The notes below the pieces were generated by a model that saw nothing but the letters and a program-made list of their open reading frames with translations, ran no database searches and was not told the DNA's origin. The translations under genes were made by a program, and so were the position numbers. Positions 1 to 5,807 of a stretch of DNA of 7,476 nucleotides are shown here, piece after piece. Source of the DNA: Bacteroidales bacterium (lineage in GTDB: Bacteria > Bacteroidota > Bacteroidia > Bacteroidales > UBA932); contig JAFZIX010000234.1 of NCBI GenBank assembly GCA_017554135.1, positions 1-7,476 of the forward strand, read 5' to 3'. Position 1 is the stretch's first letter. Every line of letters begins with the position of its first letter.

Positions 1-1
1 C

Positions 2-292
2 GTGAACTCCCGCTTCTTCGGGGGAGACATCAACCTCGTGCCCAAGCAGGCAATGTCCGTTGGTGTTGCCACCGTGCTGAGCGCCAAGGAGGTTGTGATC
101 ATGGCATTCGGCCCCAAGAAGGCCCGCGCCATCGGCGAAGCCATCGAAGGCCCCATCACCCACAAGAACACCGTTTCTGCCCTGCAGAACCATCCCGACG
201 GCATAGTTGTCATGGATGAAGACGCCGCCGGCGAACTCAAACTCAGCAGCTACAAGTACTTCAAAGCCGTTGAGGCCGCCGAAATGCGGTAG
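2..292 (+). CDS. nagB: Glucosamine-6-phosphate deaminase, C-terminal part (5' end outside window)
   Basis: NagB converts glucosamine 6-phosphate to fructose 6-phosphate plus ammonia in the cytoplasm, the step that passes amino sugars into glycolysis. Only the last 96 residues are present. They read through the family's NSRFF motif, the VPKxAxSVGVxTVL segment, a GPKKA motif, the SALQxHP segment and the ELKxxxxKYF C-terminus. Aligned from memory with the E. coli enzyme, the arginine of NSRFF (local residue 4) and the second lysine of GPKKA (local 40) fall on Arg172 and Lys208, which bind substrate phosphate. The GTG at base 2 is an internal valine codon and not a start. About 167 N-terminal residues, including the catalytic Asp/His/Glu cluster, should lie upstream of the window. 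The stop codon is TAG at 290-292, and the transcript probably ends at the terminator 410-438. Identity is secure; whether the missing part is intact cannot be seen. Confidence 0.93.
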   Translation: MNSRFFGGDINLVPKQAMSVGVATVLSAKEVVIMAFGPKKARAIGEAIEGPITHKNTVSALQNHPDGIVVMDEDAAGELKLSSYKYFKAVEAAEMR

Positions 293-330
293 TGGCAATG
301 GCTGCAGCCGCTCCTTGTTGCTGCGGCCTT

Positions 331-370
331 TTGCTGCCTTTTGCTGCCTTTTGCAGCTTTTTGCTGCGGC
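331..370. repeat. Four-unit 10-bp tandem repeat in the nagB 3' untranslated region
   Basis: Two exact copies of TTGCTGCCTT (331-340 and 341-350) are followed by two degenerate copies (TTGCAGCTTT at 351-360, TTGCTGCGGC at 361-370). A further partial copy with different phasing lies at about 319-330. The array sits between the nagB stop and its terminator. It leaves an open frame that would encode an alanine/cysteine/leucine-rich peptide, but nothing supports translation. Confidence 0.7.
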
Positions 371-409
371 GTATGCGCCTTTTTGTCGCCGCCACCCTTT
401 TTGAAACCG

Positions 410-438
410 GCCCCCGCATTCATCGCGGGGGCTTTTTT
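410..438 (+). terminator. Intrinsic terminator downstream of nagB
   Basis: A perfect 8-bp stem (GCCCCCGC at 410-417 pairing with GCGGGGGC at 425-432) with a 7-base loop is followed by six T residues (433-438). It lies 118 bases after the nagB stop and is the likely end of the nagB transcript. Confidence 0.9.
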
Positions 439-495
439 GTGCCCGTTTCGCCGCGCTCCTTAAATGTGGGGCGCTATTTCCATCATTCTATGTAA

Positions 496-606
496 GGCGT
501 AAATTGTAAGTCATTGAATAATAGAGTATTGTGAAAAACGCCTATGCATATTTACATAGGCGTTTTTTGTAATTCATTATAACACAGACGGTTGTGTTTT
601 ACGGCC
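496..606. repeat. Left REPIN-like palindromic unit of the RAYT element
   Basis: This 111-bp near-palindrome has an outer arm GGCGTAAATTGTAAGTC (496-512), a central hairpin and an inner inverted arm TTGTGTTTTACGGCC (592-606). The central hairpin has an 8-bp core CGCCTATG/CATAGGCG (539-546 and 555-562), extended by A5/T5, around an 8-base loop. Read on the minus strand it aligns over its length with the right unit at 1718-1827; the hairpin core is identical and the loop differs by one base. The T-run after the hairpin (563-568) and the A-run before it (534-538) also make it a plausible terminator in both directions, for nagB read-through and for the transposase gene. Confidence 0.8.
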
Positions 607-635
607 AAAAACCAATATAGCGTTTAGAACTTCTG

Positions 636-1568
636 TTATTCGACCTTCCTGATGGGAATATGCAAAAAAGCTGCGATTTGTTCCGGCAGGGCATCGGTTT
701 TCATGCTCAGTAGTTGAAACAATTCAAACTTCTCGTCCATGCTCAGTTTCAGCATATCGTGAATATCGTTCAGATTAAGATGTTTCATCACTATGGATAT
801 CATTTTTGCATAGCACGCATCGGACTTCCCTACAAATACTTCGTTGATGTCGTGCTCACTACCTGTATTACTATGTAATGCTATCAGCAAATCCTCATAA
901 CTGTCGAAGAATCTGATGGCGGTTTTGTACTCCAATACATTATATGTAGATATGATATAGTCGGTCAGTTGTTCCTTTTCCTTGCGCTGAAGGTTGGAAA
1001 ACAGTCTTTGTAACTGACCATAGGACAGATAATTACCCATGGCTTGACAGGCCTTGACTTCTTGGATCGCCTTTTTCATCCACCATGAGCATTTGCGCAT
1101 GACAAGCGGTTCCGAAAAAGGATGATCGCAGGTAGCATAAGCGAGAAAGTTCCATCTGTACTGCTCTGCCTTTGAAGCGAGACGCCGCTCGGGACCGTTA
1201 TTGCCTACATACAGGATATTGCTTCGCGCTTTTTTGTCTCCATATTTCGGAACGCTTCCAAAAGGGCCTTCGAAAAACTCGCCTTCATGATAGCAGACAT
1301 CATTACGATCCCGAGCAAATGTGCTGGTCAGTTCGCACATGAATCCGGAAAAGTCCGTCGCCTTTTGGGCAATAACAGACAAATGGATATGATCCGGCAT
1401 GGGTGAAGCCATGATAATCCTCACCTTGTGCTTCGGGGCAATAGTGCATAGCATGGTGAAATAGACCAGATAGTCACTAATACTATAGAAAATAAGAAAT
1501 CCATCCACCGTTCTTTGATAAACGTGGTTCAATATTCCGCTGATAAATAATCTGCCCCTTCGCTTCAT
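636..1568 (-). CDS. Y1/HUH transposase of the RAYT (REP-associated tyrosine transposase) type
   Basis: This is a single-strand DNA transposase-like protein of the Y1 (IS200-like) superfamily, expected to nick at REP hairpins through a 5'-phosphotyrosine. Counting from the ATG at 1566-1568 it has 310 residues. The N-terminus carries NHVYQRTVDGF (14-24), typical of Bacteroidota members. The metal-binding HUH motif is His60-Ile-His62 within MPDHIHL. The family segment that reads YIxxNPVxAGLV...YxWSS appears as YVGNNGPERRLASKAEQYRWN, which places the catalytic tyrosine at about residue 120. A helical extension of ~145 residues follows and ends in a helix-turn-helix-like stretch (about 295-305). 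The frame stays open upstream to a TTG at 1625 with an ATG at 1616. I prefer 1568 because remembered homologues start just before NHVYQRT and because the HUH histidines then take the numbers they have in E. coli TnpA-REP. The gene is AT-rich against its neighbours, appears intact, and is flanked on both sides by inverted REP-like units. Confidence 0.87.
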   Translation of the reverse strand: MKRRGRLFISGILNHVYQRTVDGFLIFYSISDYLVYFTMLCTIAPKHKVRIIMASPMPDHIHLSVIAQKATDFSGFMCELTSTFARDRNDVCYHEGEFFEGPFGSVPKYGDKKARSNILYVGNNGPERRLASKAEQYRWNFLAYATCDHPFSEPLVMRKCSWWMKKAIQEVKACQAMGNYLSYGQLQRLFSNLQRKEKEQLTDYIISTYNVLEYKTAIRFFDSYEDLLIALHSNTGSEHDINEVFVGKSDACYAKMISIVMKHLNLNDIHDMLKLSMDEKFELFQLLSMKTDALPEQIAAFLHIPIRKVE

Positions 1569-1717
1569 ATCCTTCGTTCCGGACGCTTCAAGTTCAACAA
1601 TACTGCGGATGGTCATCCGCTCCAAAGGCGAATATCATATAAATAATGCGAATTTCCAAATCGACTCCCGGCTTTATTTTGCCAAATAGTGGGATAATTG
1701 CTTTTGTGGCTCTGGAA

Positions 1718-1827
1718 GGCGTAAAATGCAACCGGTTGATAGACTGTTTGTTACAGAAATCGCCTATGTAAAAATGCATAGGCGATTTTTGTAATTGGCT
1801 GAGCCATAGCGACTTGCATTTTACGCC
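1718..1827. repeat. Right REPIN-like palindromic unit of the RAYT element
   Basis: The 110-bp unit is bounded by a perfect 14-bp inverted repeat, GGCGTAAAATGCAA (1718-1731) and TTGCATTTTACGCC (1814-1827). At its exact centre is a hairpin with TTACAGAAATCGCCTATG (1751-1768) pairing with 1777-1794, one G-T wobble, around an 8-base loop. The outer arm (1811-1827) matches the outer arm of the left unit (496-512) as an inverted repeat at 15 of 17 positions. The unit ends 22 bases before the radA -7 box. Confidence 0.85.
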
Positions 1828-1849
1828 CGCCAAATCAAAAGAAAAATGC

Positions 1850-1857
1850 TAAATTTG
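1850..1857 (+). promoter_or_regulatory. Bacteroidota -7 promoter box before radA
   Basis: TAAATTTG matches the phylum -7 consensus TAnnTTTG exactly. A start of transcription about 7 bases downstream would leave a leader of only ~7-13 bases before the radA ATG at 1871 or 1877. No TTG is seen at the expected -33 spacing, where the sequence abuts the end of the right palindromic unit. Confidence 0.55.
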
Positions 1858-1870
1858 TACTCAGACTAAA

Positions 1871-3274
1871 ATGGTAATGGCGACACCCAAAAGCATATGG
1901 TACTGCACGAATTGCGGTAATGAAAGTCCCAAGTGGATGGGGCGGTGCCCGGCGTGCGGGGAGTGGAATACGATGGTGGAGGCGCCGGTGGAGAAGAAAT
2001 CCGCGAGCGGCGCAAAGGGGATGGCCACAAAGTCCAGCCGCGATAGAAAGCCCCTGAATCTCAAGGAGATAGATCGTTCCAAGGAGGATCGTGTCCTACT
2101 CGGTATACCCGAGGTGGACCGGCTGCTAGGCGGCGGCATCGTGCCGGGGTCGCTGGTGCTGATAGGCGGTGAGCCAGGCATCGGCAAATCTACCCTGAGC
2201 CTGCAGATTCCACTGAATTCCGGCCTTCAGACGCTCTATGTAACCGGTGAGGAAAGCGCCCGCCAGGTGAAGATGCGAGCGGAGAGACTGGTTGCGGGAG
2301 CAGCGCTCCCCACCGAATCCGCGAACGACTCGAACACCCTGGTCTTCTGCGAAACCCGCATCGAGGATGTAATCGCTCAGGCGGGGGAGATCAAACCGGA
2401 CCTGATGATAGTGGATTCGGTGCAGACGATGTTCACCGACACGGTGGAATCCACCCCCGGCAGCGTCAGCCAGATCAAGGAGGTCGCGGCCATGCTGCTT
2501 CGCTTCGCGAAAGAATCCGGCGTGCCCGTCATCCTCATCGGCCATATCACCAAAGACGGATATATCGCCGGCCCCAAGATACTCGAGCATATAGTGGATG
2601 TGGTGCTGCAGTTTGAGGGGGAGAACCGCGGCGCGTACAGGATACTCCGCAGCATCAAGAACCGCTTCGGCTCCACCTCGGAAATTGCGGTGTTCGAGAT
2701 GACCGGCACCGGCCTGAAGGAGGTGGAGAATCCTTCGGAAATGCTGATCCCCATGCACGAGGCAGGCCTTAGCGGAGCGGCCATCTGCGCTACGCTCGAT
2801 GGCACCAGGCCCCTCCTCTTCGAGGTCCAGGCCCTGGTGTCCAGCGCCGTATACGGCACTGCCCAGCGCTCCGCCACCGGCTTCGACACCCGCCGTCTGA
2901 ATATGCTGCTGGCCGTGCTGGAGAAGCGCGCCGGCTTCCACCTCAGCGCCAAGGACGTCTTTCTGAACATGGCCGGCGGGCTGAAAGTAAGCGATCCCGC
3001 CGCGGACCTCGCCGTCATCGCCGCAGTGCTCTCATCCAACTTCGACTATTCCCTGCCCGGGGACTCCTGCTTCGCCGGTGAAGTCGGGCTCAGCGGAGAA
3101 ATCCGCCCCGTCGCCCAGACCGACCGTCGCATAGGCGAAGCCGCCCGCCTCGGCTTCAAAAAGATATTTGTCAGCAGCTTCTCATCCCTGCCGGACAATC
3201 TGCCAAAAACCATCAAGGTGGTGAAGGTGGCAGATGTGCCCGCGCTGGTAAAAGCCCTCTTCAAGAATGCGTAA
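1871..3274 (+). CDS. radA: DNA repair protein RadA (RecA-like branch-migration ATPase)
   Basis: RadA (Sms) is a cytoplasmic hexameric ATPase that extends heteroduplex and processes recombination intermediates with RecA. The 467 residues show the full family layout. There is an N-terminal four-cysteine zinc finger (Cys12, Cys15, Cys26, Cys29, with SPKWMGRCPACGEWNT). The RecA-type core has Walker A GEPGIGKST (100-108) and Walker B DLMIVD (177-182). The RadA-specific KNRFG motif is at 263-267. A C-terminal Lon-protease-like domain (about 290-467) contains NMAGGLKVSDPAADLAV and GEVGLSGEIRPV. Length is normal for the family. Met3 (1877) is an equally good start, as RadA proteins usually begin only a few residues before the first CxxC. 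The gene follows a -7 box and the REPIN-like unit, and its stop overlaps the start of the phosphoesterase gene by 8 bases, so the two are probably translationally coupled. Confidence 0.97.
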   Translation: MVMATPKSIWYCTNCGNESPKWMGRCPACGEWNTMVEAPVEKKSASGAKGMATKSSRDRKPLNLKEIDRSKEDRVLLGIPEVDRLLGGGIVPGSLVLIGGEPGIGKSTLSLQIPLNSGLQTLYVTGEESARQVKMRAERLVAGAALPTESANDSNTLVFCETRIEDVIAQAGEIKPDLMIVDSVQTMFTDTVESTPGSVSQIKEVAAMLLRFAKESGVPVILIGHITKDGYIAGPKILEHIVDVVLQFEGENRGAYRILRSIKNRFGSTSEIAVFEMTGTGLKEVENPSEMLIPMHEAGLSGAAICATLDGTRPLLFEVQALVSSAVYGTAQRSATGFDTRRLNMLLAVLEKRAGFHLSAKDVFLNMAGGLKVSDPAADLAVIAAVLSSNFDYSLPGDSCFAGEVGLSGEIRPVAQTDRRIGEAARLGFKKIFVSSFSSLPDNLPKTIKVVKVADVPALVKALFKNA

Positions 3275-4658
3275 GTTATTGATTATGACCGCGGTGCTGC
3301 TTCTTTGCGGCGCCGCGTCTGCTAAAGATTTCAACCCTCGCAAAGTTGTCCTGAACCTTGCGGTAATCAGCGACACGCATGTGAACGGCTACAACACCGT
3401 GCCGGCCTACAAGTTCCGCAGCGCCCTGATCCAGGAGCGGGACTATGCAGAAAAATTCGGCGGCCTGGACGGCGTGGTGGTGGTCGGCGACCTTGCGGAC
3501 AGTCCGGCCTGGGACATCAAGAAATACACCGAGTTCAACGACTGGAAACGCCTCTACCAGAGCGTGTTCAGCCCTAAGGATATGCCTATGGTATTCACCG
3601 TCGGCAACCACGATGTCTACCACGAGTGGAGCGAGCGCACCTTCGAAGAAGCGCAGAAGATATACAAGATTCTCGGTCCGGATTATTTCCTTACAGACGT
3701 CGATACCCCGGAGATGAGGGATAACTTCGGCTGCCGGCACTGCATTATCGGCGGCTGCCACATCCTCTCCGTCACCCCGGACGGCCGCAACCCGGTCATC
3801 TACCCCAAAGAGAGCATAGACTGGCTGGACTCCCAACTCAAGGCAATCACCGAAAAGGAGCCGGAAAAGTACGTGATAGTGATTACCCACGCCATGATCT
3901 ACGGCACCATCTACGGCAGCCTGCTGGACGACACCTACCCCAAAGGAAAGGGCTACTGGAGCACCAAGGTGCTGACGGATGTGCTGAAAAAGTACCCGCA
4001 GGCGGTGGTGTTCGGGGGGCATCTCCATTTCCCCTTGAACGACCCCAGAAGCATCTGGCAGGGGGATTTCACCGTGATGGGCACGGCCTCCACCCGCTAT
4101 ATGGCCATCGATAACGGCGCCTACGACGATATGGGCGGCCTGACCATTATGCGGGACAGGGACGAGTTCTCGCAGGGCTTGCTGCTGCAGTTCGATAAGA
4201 AAGGCAATATGCGCGCGGTGCGGATGGATTTTTACAACCAGACCACCATCGGCGAGCCCTGGACCGCCAGGCATCCGGTGAAGGACGGCAGCCATCTGGC
4301 AAAATACAACCACCAGGCGATTGCCACCGCCAACAAGGCCCCGGTGCTGAAGGACCTGAAGGCCTTCGGCGGAGAGAACAAGGTGAAGGTGGTGTGGAGT
4401 GCGGCCGGGGATGATGAATTCGCTCACACTTACTTCCTGACGGTGAAGGCTTTGCCTGCCGACGGCGGCGAGGGTGCCGTTGTCGCCACCCGCAAGGTGC
4501 TGGCGGATTTCTACCGCGCCCCTAAGCCTTCGCAGATGAAAAAGACCTGGACTCGGGATATCAGCCTTGAACCCGGAATGTACGAGGTTAGTCTGTATTG
4601 CGTGGATTCCTGGGGCGCCGAAAGCAACGTCCTAACCCAGAAGTTCAAGGTTTTGTAG
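3267..4658 (+). CDS. Secreted calcineurin-like metallophosphoesterase with C-terminal Fn3-like domain
   Basis: This 463-residue protein probably hydrolyses phosphoester bonds outside the cytoplasm; the substrate cannot be told. A signal peptide is clear: MRKLL, a hydrophobic stretch, and a likely signal peptidase I site after ASA (residue 19). Cys14 sits in a poor lipobox, so lipoprotein processing is less likely. All the metal ligands of the family are visible: Asp36 and His38 in SDTH, Asp75 in VGDL, GNHD at 113-116, His208 in VITH and GHLH at 251-254. The last ~110 residues (about 355-463) look like a beta-sandwich of fibronectin type III kind, ending in YEVSLYCVDSWGAES. The ATG lies inside the last codons of radA (8-base overlap), so it is the second gene of a radA operon. 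At its 3' end it overlaps the convergent aroB by 27 bases. Confidence is high for family and export, low for specific role. Confidence 0.92.
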   Translation: MRKLLIMTAVLLLCGAASAKDFNPRKVVLNLAVISDTHVNGYNTVPAYKFRSALIQERDYAEKFGGLDGVVVVGDLADSPAWDIKKYTEFNDWKRLYQSVFSPKDMPMVFTVGNHDVYHEWSERTFEEAQKIYKILGPDYFLTDVDTPEMRDNFGCRHCIIGGCHILSVTPDGRNPVIYPKESIDWLDSQLKAITEKEPEKYVIVITHAMIYGTIYGSLLDDTYPKGKGYWSTKVLTDVLKKYPQAVVFGGHLHFPLNDPRSIWQGDFTVMGTASTRYMAIDNGAYDDMGGLTIMRDRDEFSQGLLLQFDKKGNMRAVRMDFYNQTTIGEPWTARHPVKDGSHLAKYNHQAIATANKAPVLKDLKAFGGENKVKVVWSAAGDDEFAHTYFLTVKALPADGGEGAVVATRKVLADFYRAPKPSQMKKTWTRDISLEPGMYEVSLYCVDSWGAESNVLTQKFKVL

Positions 4659-5576
4659 TTTCTTCACTACCACTTTCCCGATTTTTACCGGCAGCACGAA
4701 GTTGATCAGGCCGCCCTCGGCCTTTTTGTCTTTGAGGATGGCGGGGAGGAGTTCTTCGGCCGGGCAGGGGAGTTCCGTCGGAAGGCCGCAGGCCTTTAGG
4801 TCTGCTGCTATTCTGTCGGCCAGGCCGGGTTCTTCGGCGATGCCGAGTTTTTCGGAGATGCGTGCGGCCTGCACGATGCCGATCGCAACCGCTTCGCCGT
4901 GGGTGAACTTTCCTGGTTTCCACCATTCGATTGCATGGGCAAAGGTATGCCCGAGGTTCAGTTTTCTTCGCAAGCCACCTTCAAACTCATCCTTCTCCAC
5001 AATCTCCTGCTTTACCCCTGCCGCCAGCTGAATCAGTTTCGTCAGTTCGGATTTGCTACCCCTCACAGTTCTCTCATACGCACCCTTCGGATTCTTGATA
5101 ATAAAGGTCTTCAGCATTTCCGCCATGCCGCTGCGGAACTCGCGCTCAGGCAGGGTCTCCAGCGTTTCGGGGAAGATGGCGGTGAATTCCGGCTGGCGGA
5201 TGACGCCGAGGAGGTTCTTGTAGCCGTCCAGATTTACTCCAGTCTTGCCGCCGATGGCCGCATCGATCTGCGATAGGAGTGTGGTGGGGACGTTGGCGTA
5301 GCGGATGCCGCGTTTGTAGATGGATGCTGCGAAGCCGGCCATATCCGTCGTTACTCCGCCGCCCACAGCCAGCACCAGCGCATCGCGGTCCGCGCCCTGC
5401 TCCATCAGCCAGCGGCATATCTCCAGGACGGTATCGATGGTTTTGTGTGCCTCATCGGCCGTGATGGCCAGGAGAGGATAGCTACCGGCAATCTGCCGCG
5501 CAACGCCTTCGACATTCCGGTCGCAAACCACGAAAATGTGCTTGTATTTCTTCAATTCTAATGCAAGTCCTTCCAT
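4632..5576 (-). CDS. aroB: 3-dehydroquinate synthase
   Basis: AroB is the NAD-dependent, metal-dependent cyclase that makes 3-dehydroquinate from DAHP, step two of the shikimate pathway. Visible family motifs are the glycine-rich NAD/phosphate segment VGGGVTTDMAGFAAS (71-85), VPTTLLSQIDAAIGGKTGVN (96-115), SGMAEMLK (149-156), LNLGHTFAHAIE (207-217) and HGEAVAIG (226-233). The expected metal ligands Glu153, His210 and His226 are present. At 314 residues it is shorter than the usual ~340-360. The N-terminus lacks the first strands, and an in-frame TAA 13-15 bases before the ATG rules out a longer start. The catalytic part is complete, so the gene is probably active. Its 3' end overlaps the convergent phosphoesterase gene by 27 bases, leaving no room for a terminator between them. 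It diverges from the tRNA-Leu gene, 80 bases away. Confidence 0.94.
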   Translation of the reverse strand: MEGLALELKKYKHIFVVCDRNVEGVARQIAGSYPLLAITADEAHKTIDTVLEICRWLMEQGADRDALVLAVGGGVTTDMAGFAASIYKRGIRYANVPTTLLSQIDAAIGGKTGVNLDGYKNLLGVIRQPEFTAIFPETLETLPEREFRSGMAEMLKTFIIKNPKGAYERTVRGSKSELTKLIQLAAGVKQEIVEKDEFEGGLRRKLNLGHTFAHAIEWWKPGKFTHGEAVAIGIVQAARISEKLGIAEEPGLADRIAADLKACGLPTELPCPAEELLPAILKDKKAEGGLINFVLPVKIGKVVVKKLQNLELLG

Positions 5577-5603
5577 AACACCTGCAAGTTACGAAAATTT
5601 TCT

Positions 5604-5611
5604 TACCTTTG
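5604..5611 (+). promoter_or_regulatory. Bacteroidota -7 promoter box for tRNA-Leu
   Basis: TACCTTTG followed by C is an exact match to TAnnTTTG and lies 45 bases before the mature tRNA 5' end. A CTG at 5582-5584, 19 bases upstream, could be a weak -33 element (consensus TTG). It lies in the 80-base gap between the divergent aroB start and the tRNA. Confidence 0.65.
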
Positions 5612-5656
5612 CAGTCCAATCGCCAGCGAAGCGCACCATCGCCTCGCCCGACACCA

Positions 5657-5741
5657 GCCCGGATGGCGGAATTGGTAGACGCGCTGGACTCAAAATCCAG
5701 TGTCCCTTAAAGACGTGCGGGTTCGATTCCCGCTCTGGGCA
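5657..5741 (+). tRNA. tRNA-Leu (anticodon CAA)
   Basis: This 85-nt class II tRNA reads UUG codons. The acceptor stem is GCCCGGA (5657-5663) with TCTGGGC (5734-5740), including one G-T pair, and discriminator A at 5741. The anticodon stem is CTGGA/TCCAG (5684-5688 and 5696-5700) around the loop CTCAAAA, giving anticodon CAA at 5691-5693. The long variable arm is 5701-5716. The T arm is GCGGG-TTCGATT-CCCGC (5717-5733). The D loop contains GG in AATTGGTAGA. The 3' CCA is not encoded. It has its own promoter and terminator. Confidence 0.97.
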
Positions 5742-5746
5742 CAGAA

Positions 5747-5787
5747 AAACCACTTTGTGGATATCTACAAGGTGGTTTATTGTTTTT
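5747..5787 (+). terminator. Intrinsic terminator after tRNA-Leu
   Basis: AAACCACTTTGT (5747-5758) pairs with ACAAGGTGGTTT (5767-5778), a 12-bp stem with one T-G wobble and an 8-base loop. It is followed by a T-rich run ending in five T residues (5783-5787). It starts 5 bases after the tRNA. Confidence 0.85.
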
Positions 5788-5807
5788 AGTGGCACAAAAA
5801 GTGGCAC
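5788..5807. repeat. Direct repeat AGTGGCAC x2, possible recombinase arm site
   Basis: AGTGGCAC occurs at 5788-5795 and again at 5800-5807, a 12-base period separated by AAAA. It lies directly behind the tRNA terminator. Short direct repeats beside a tRNA 3' end are typical of integration sites of tyrosine-recombinase elements, but no integrase gene is present in the window, so this role is inference only. Confidence 0.5.

Larger units (their letters stand above)
496..1827. mobile_element. RAYT element: transposase gene bracketed by inverted REPIN-like units
   Basis: The minus-strand Y1 transposase gene lies between two ~110-bp palindromic units in opposite orientation. RAYT genes are known from other bacteria to sit beside the REP sequences they process, so this arrangement links the repeats to the enzyme. 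The whole interval is more AT-rich than nagB on its left and radA on its right. No target-site duplication is obvious at the outer ends, which is expected for Y1 enzymes. The boundaries are inferred from where the inverted similarity stops. Confidence 0.72.

Noticed and set aside
292..495. Open frame after nagB encoding a cysteine/leucine/alanine-rich peptide
   Set aside because: It is created by the 10-bp repeat, runs through the intrinsic terminator, starts with GTG inside the nagB stop region, and resembles no protein.
496..1827. CRISPR array as an explanation for the repeated GGCGTAAA motifs
   Set aside because: The copies are inverted pairs around hairpins rather than regularly spaced direct repeats with spacers.
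1594..1833. 79-codon minus-strand open frame upstream of the transposase gene
   Set aside because: It runs through the right palindromic unit and into the transposase 5' end in another frame; it is not protein-like.
2126..2941. Long minus-strand open frames opposite radA
   Set aside because: Antisense shadows of a clearly coding GC-rich gene; histidine/glycine-rich composition and no recognisable domain.
3276..4427. 383-codon minus-strand open frame opposite the phosphoesterase gene
   Set aside because: Shadow frame; the plus-strand frame has a signal peptide and every phosphoesterase motif.
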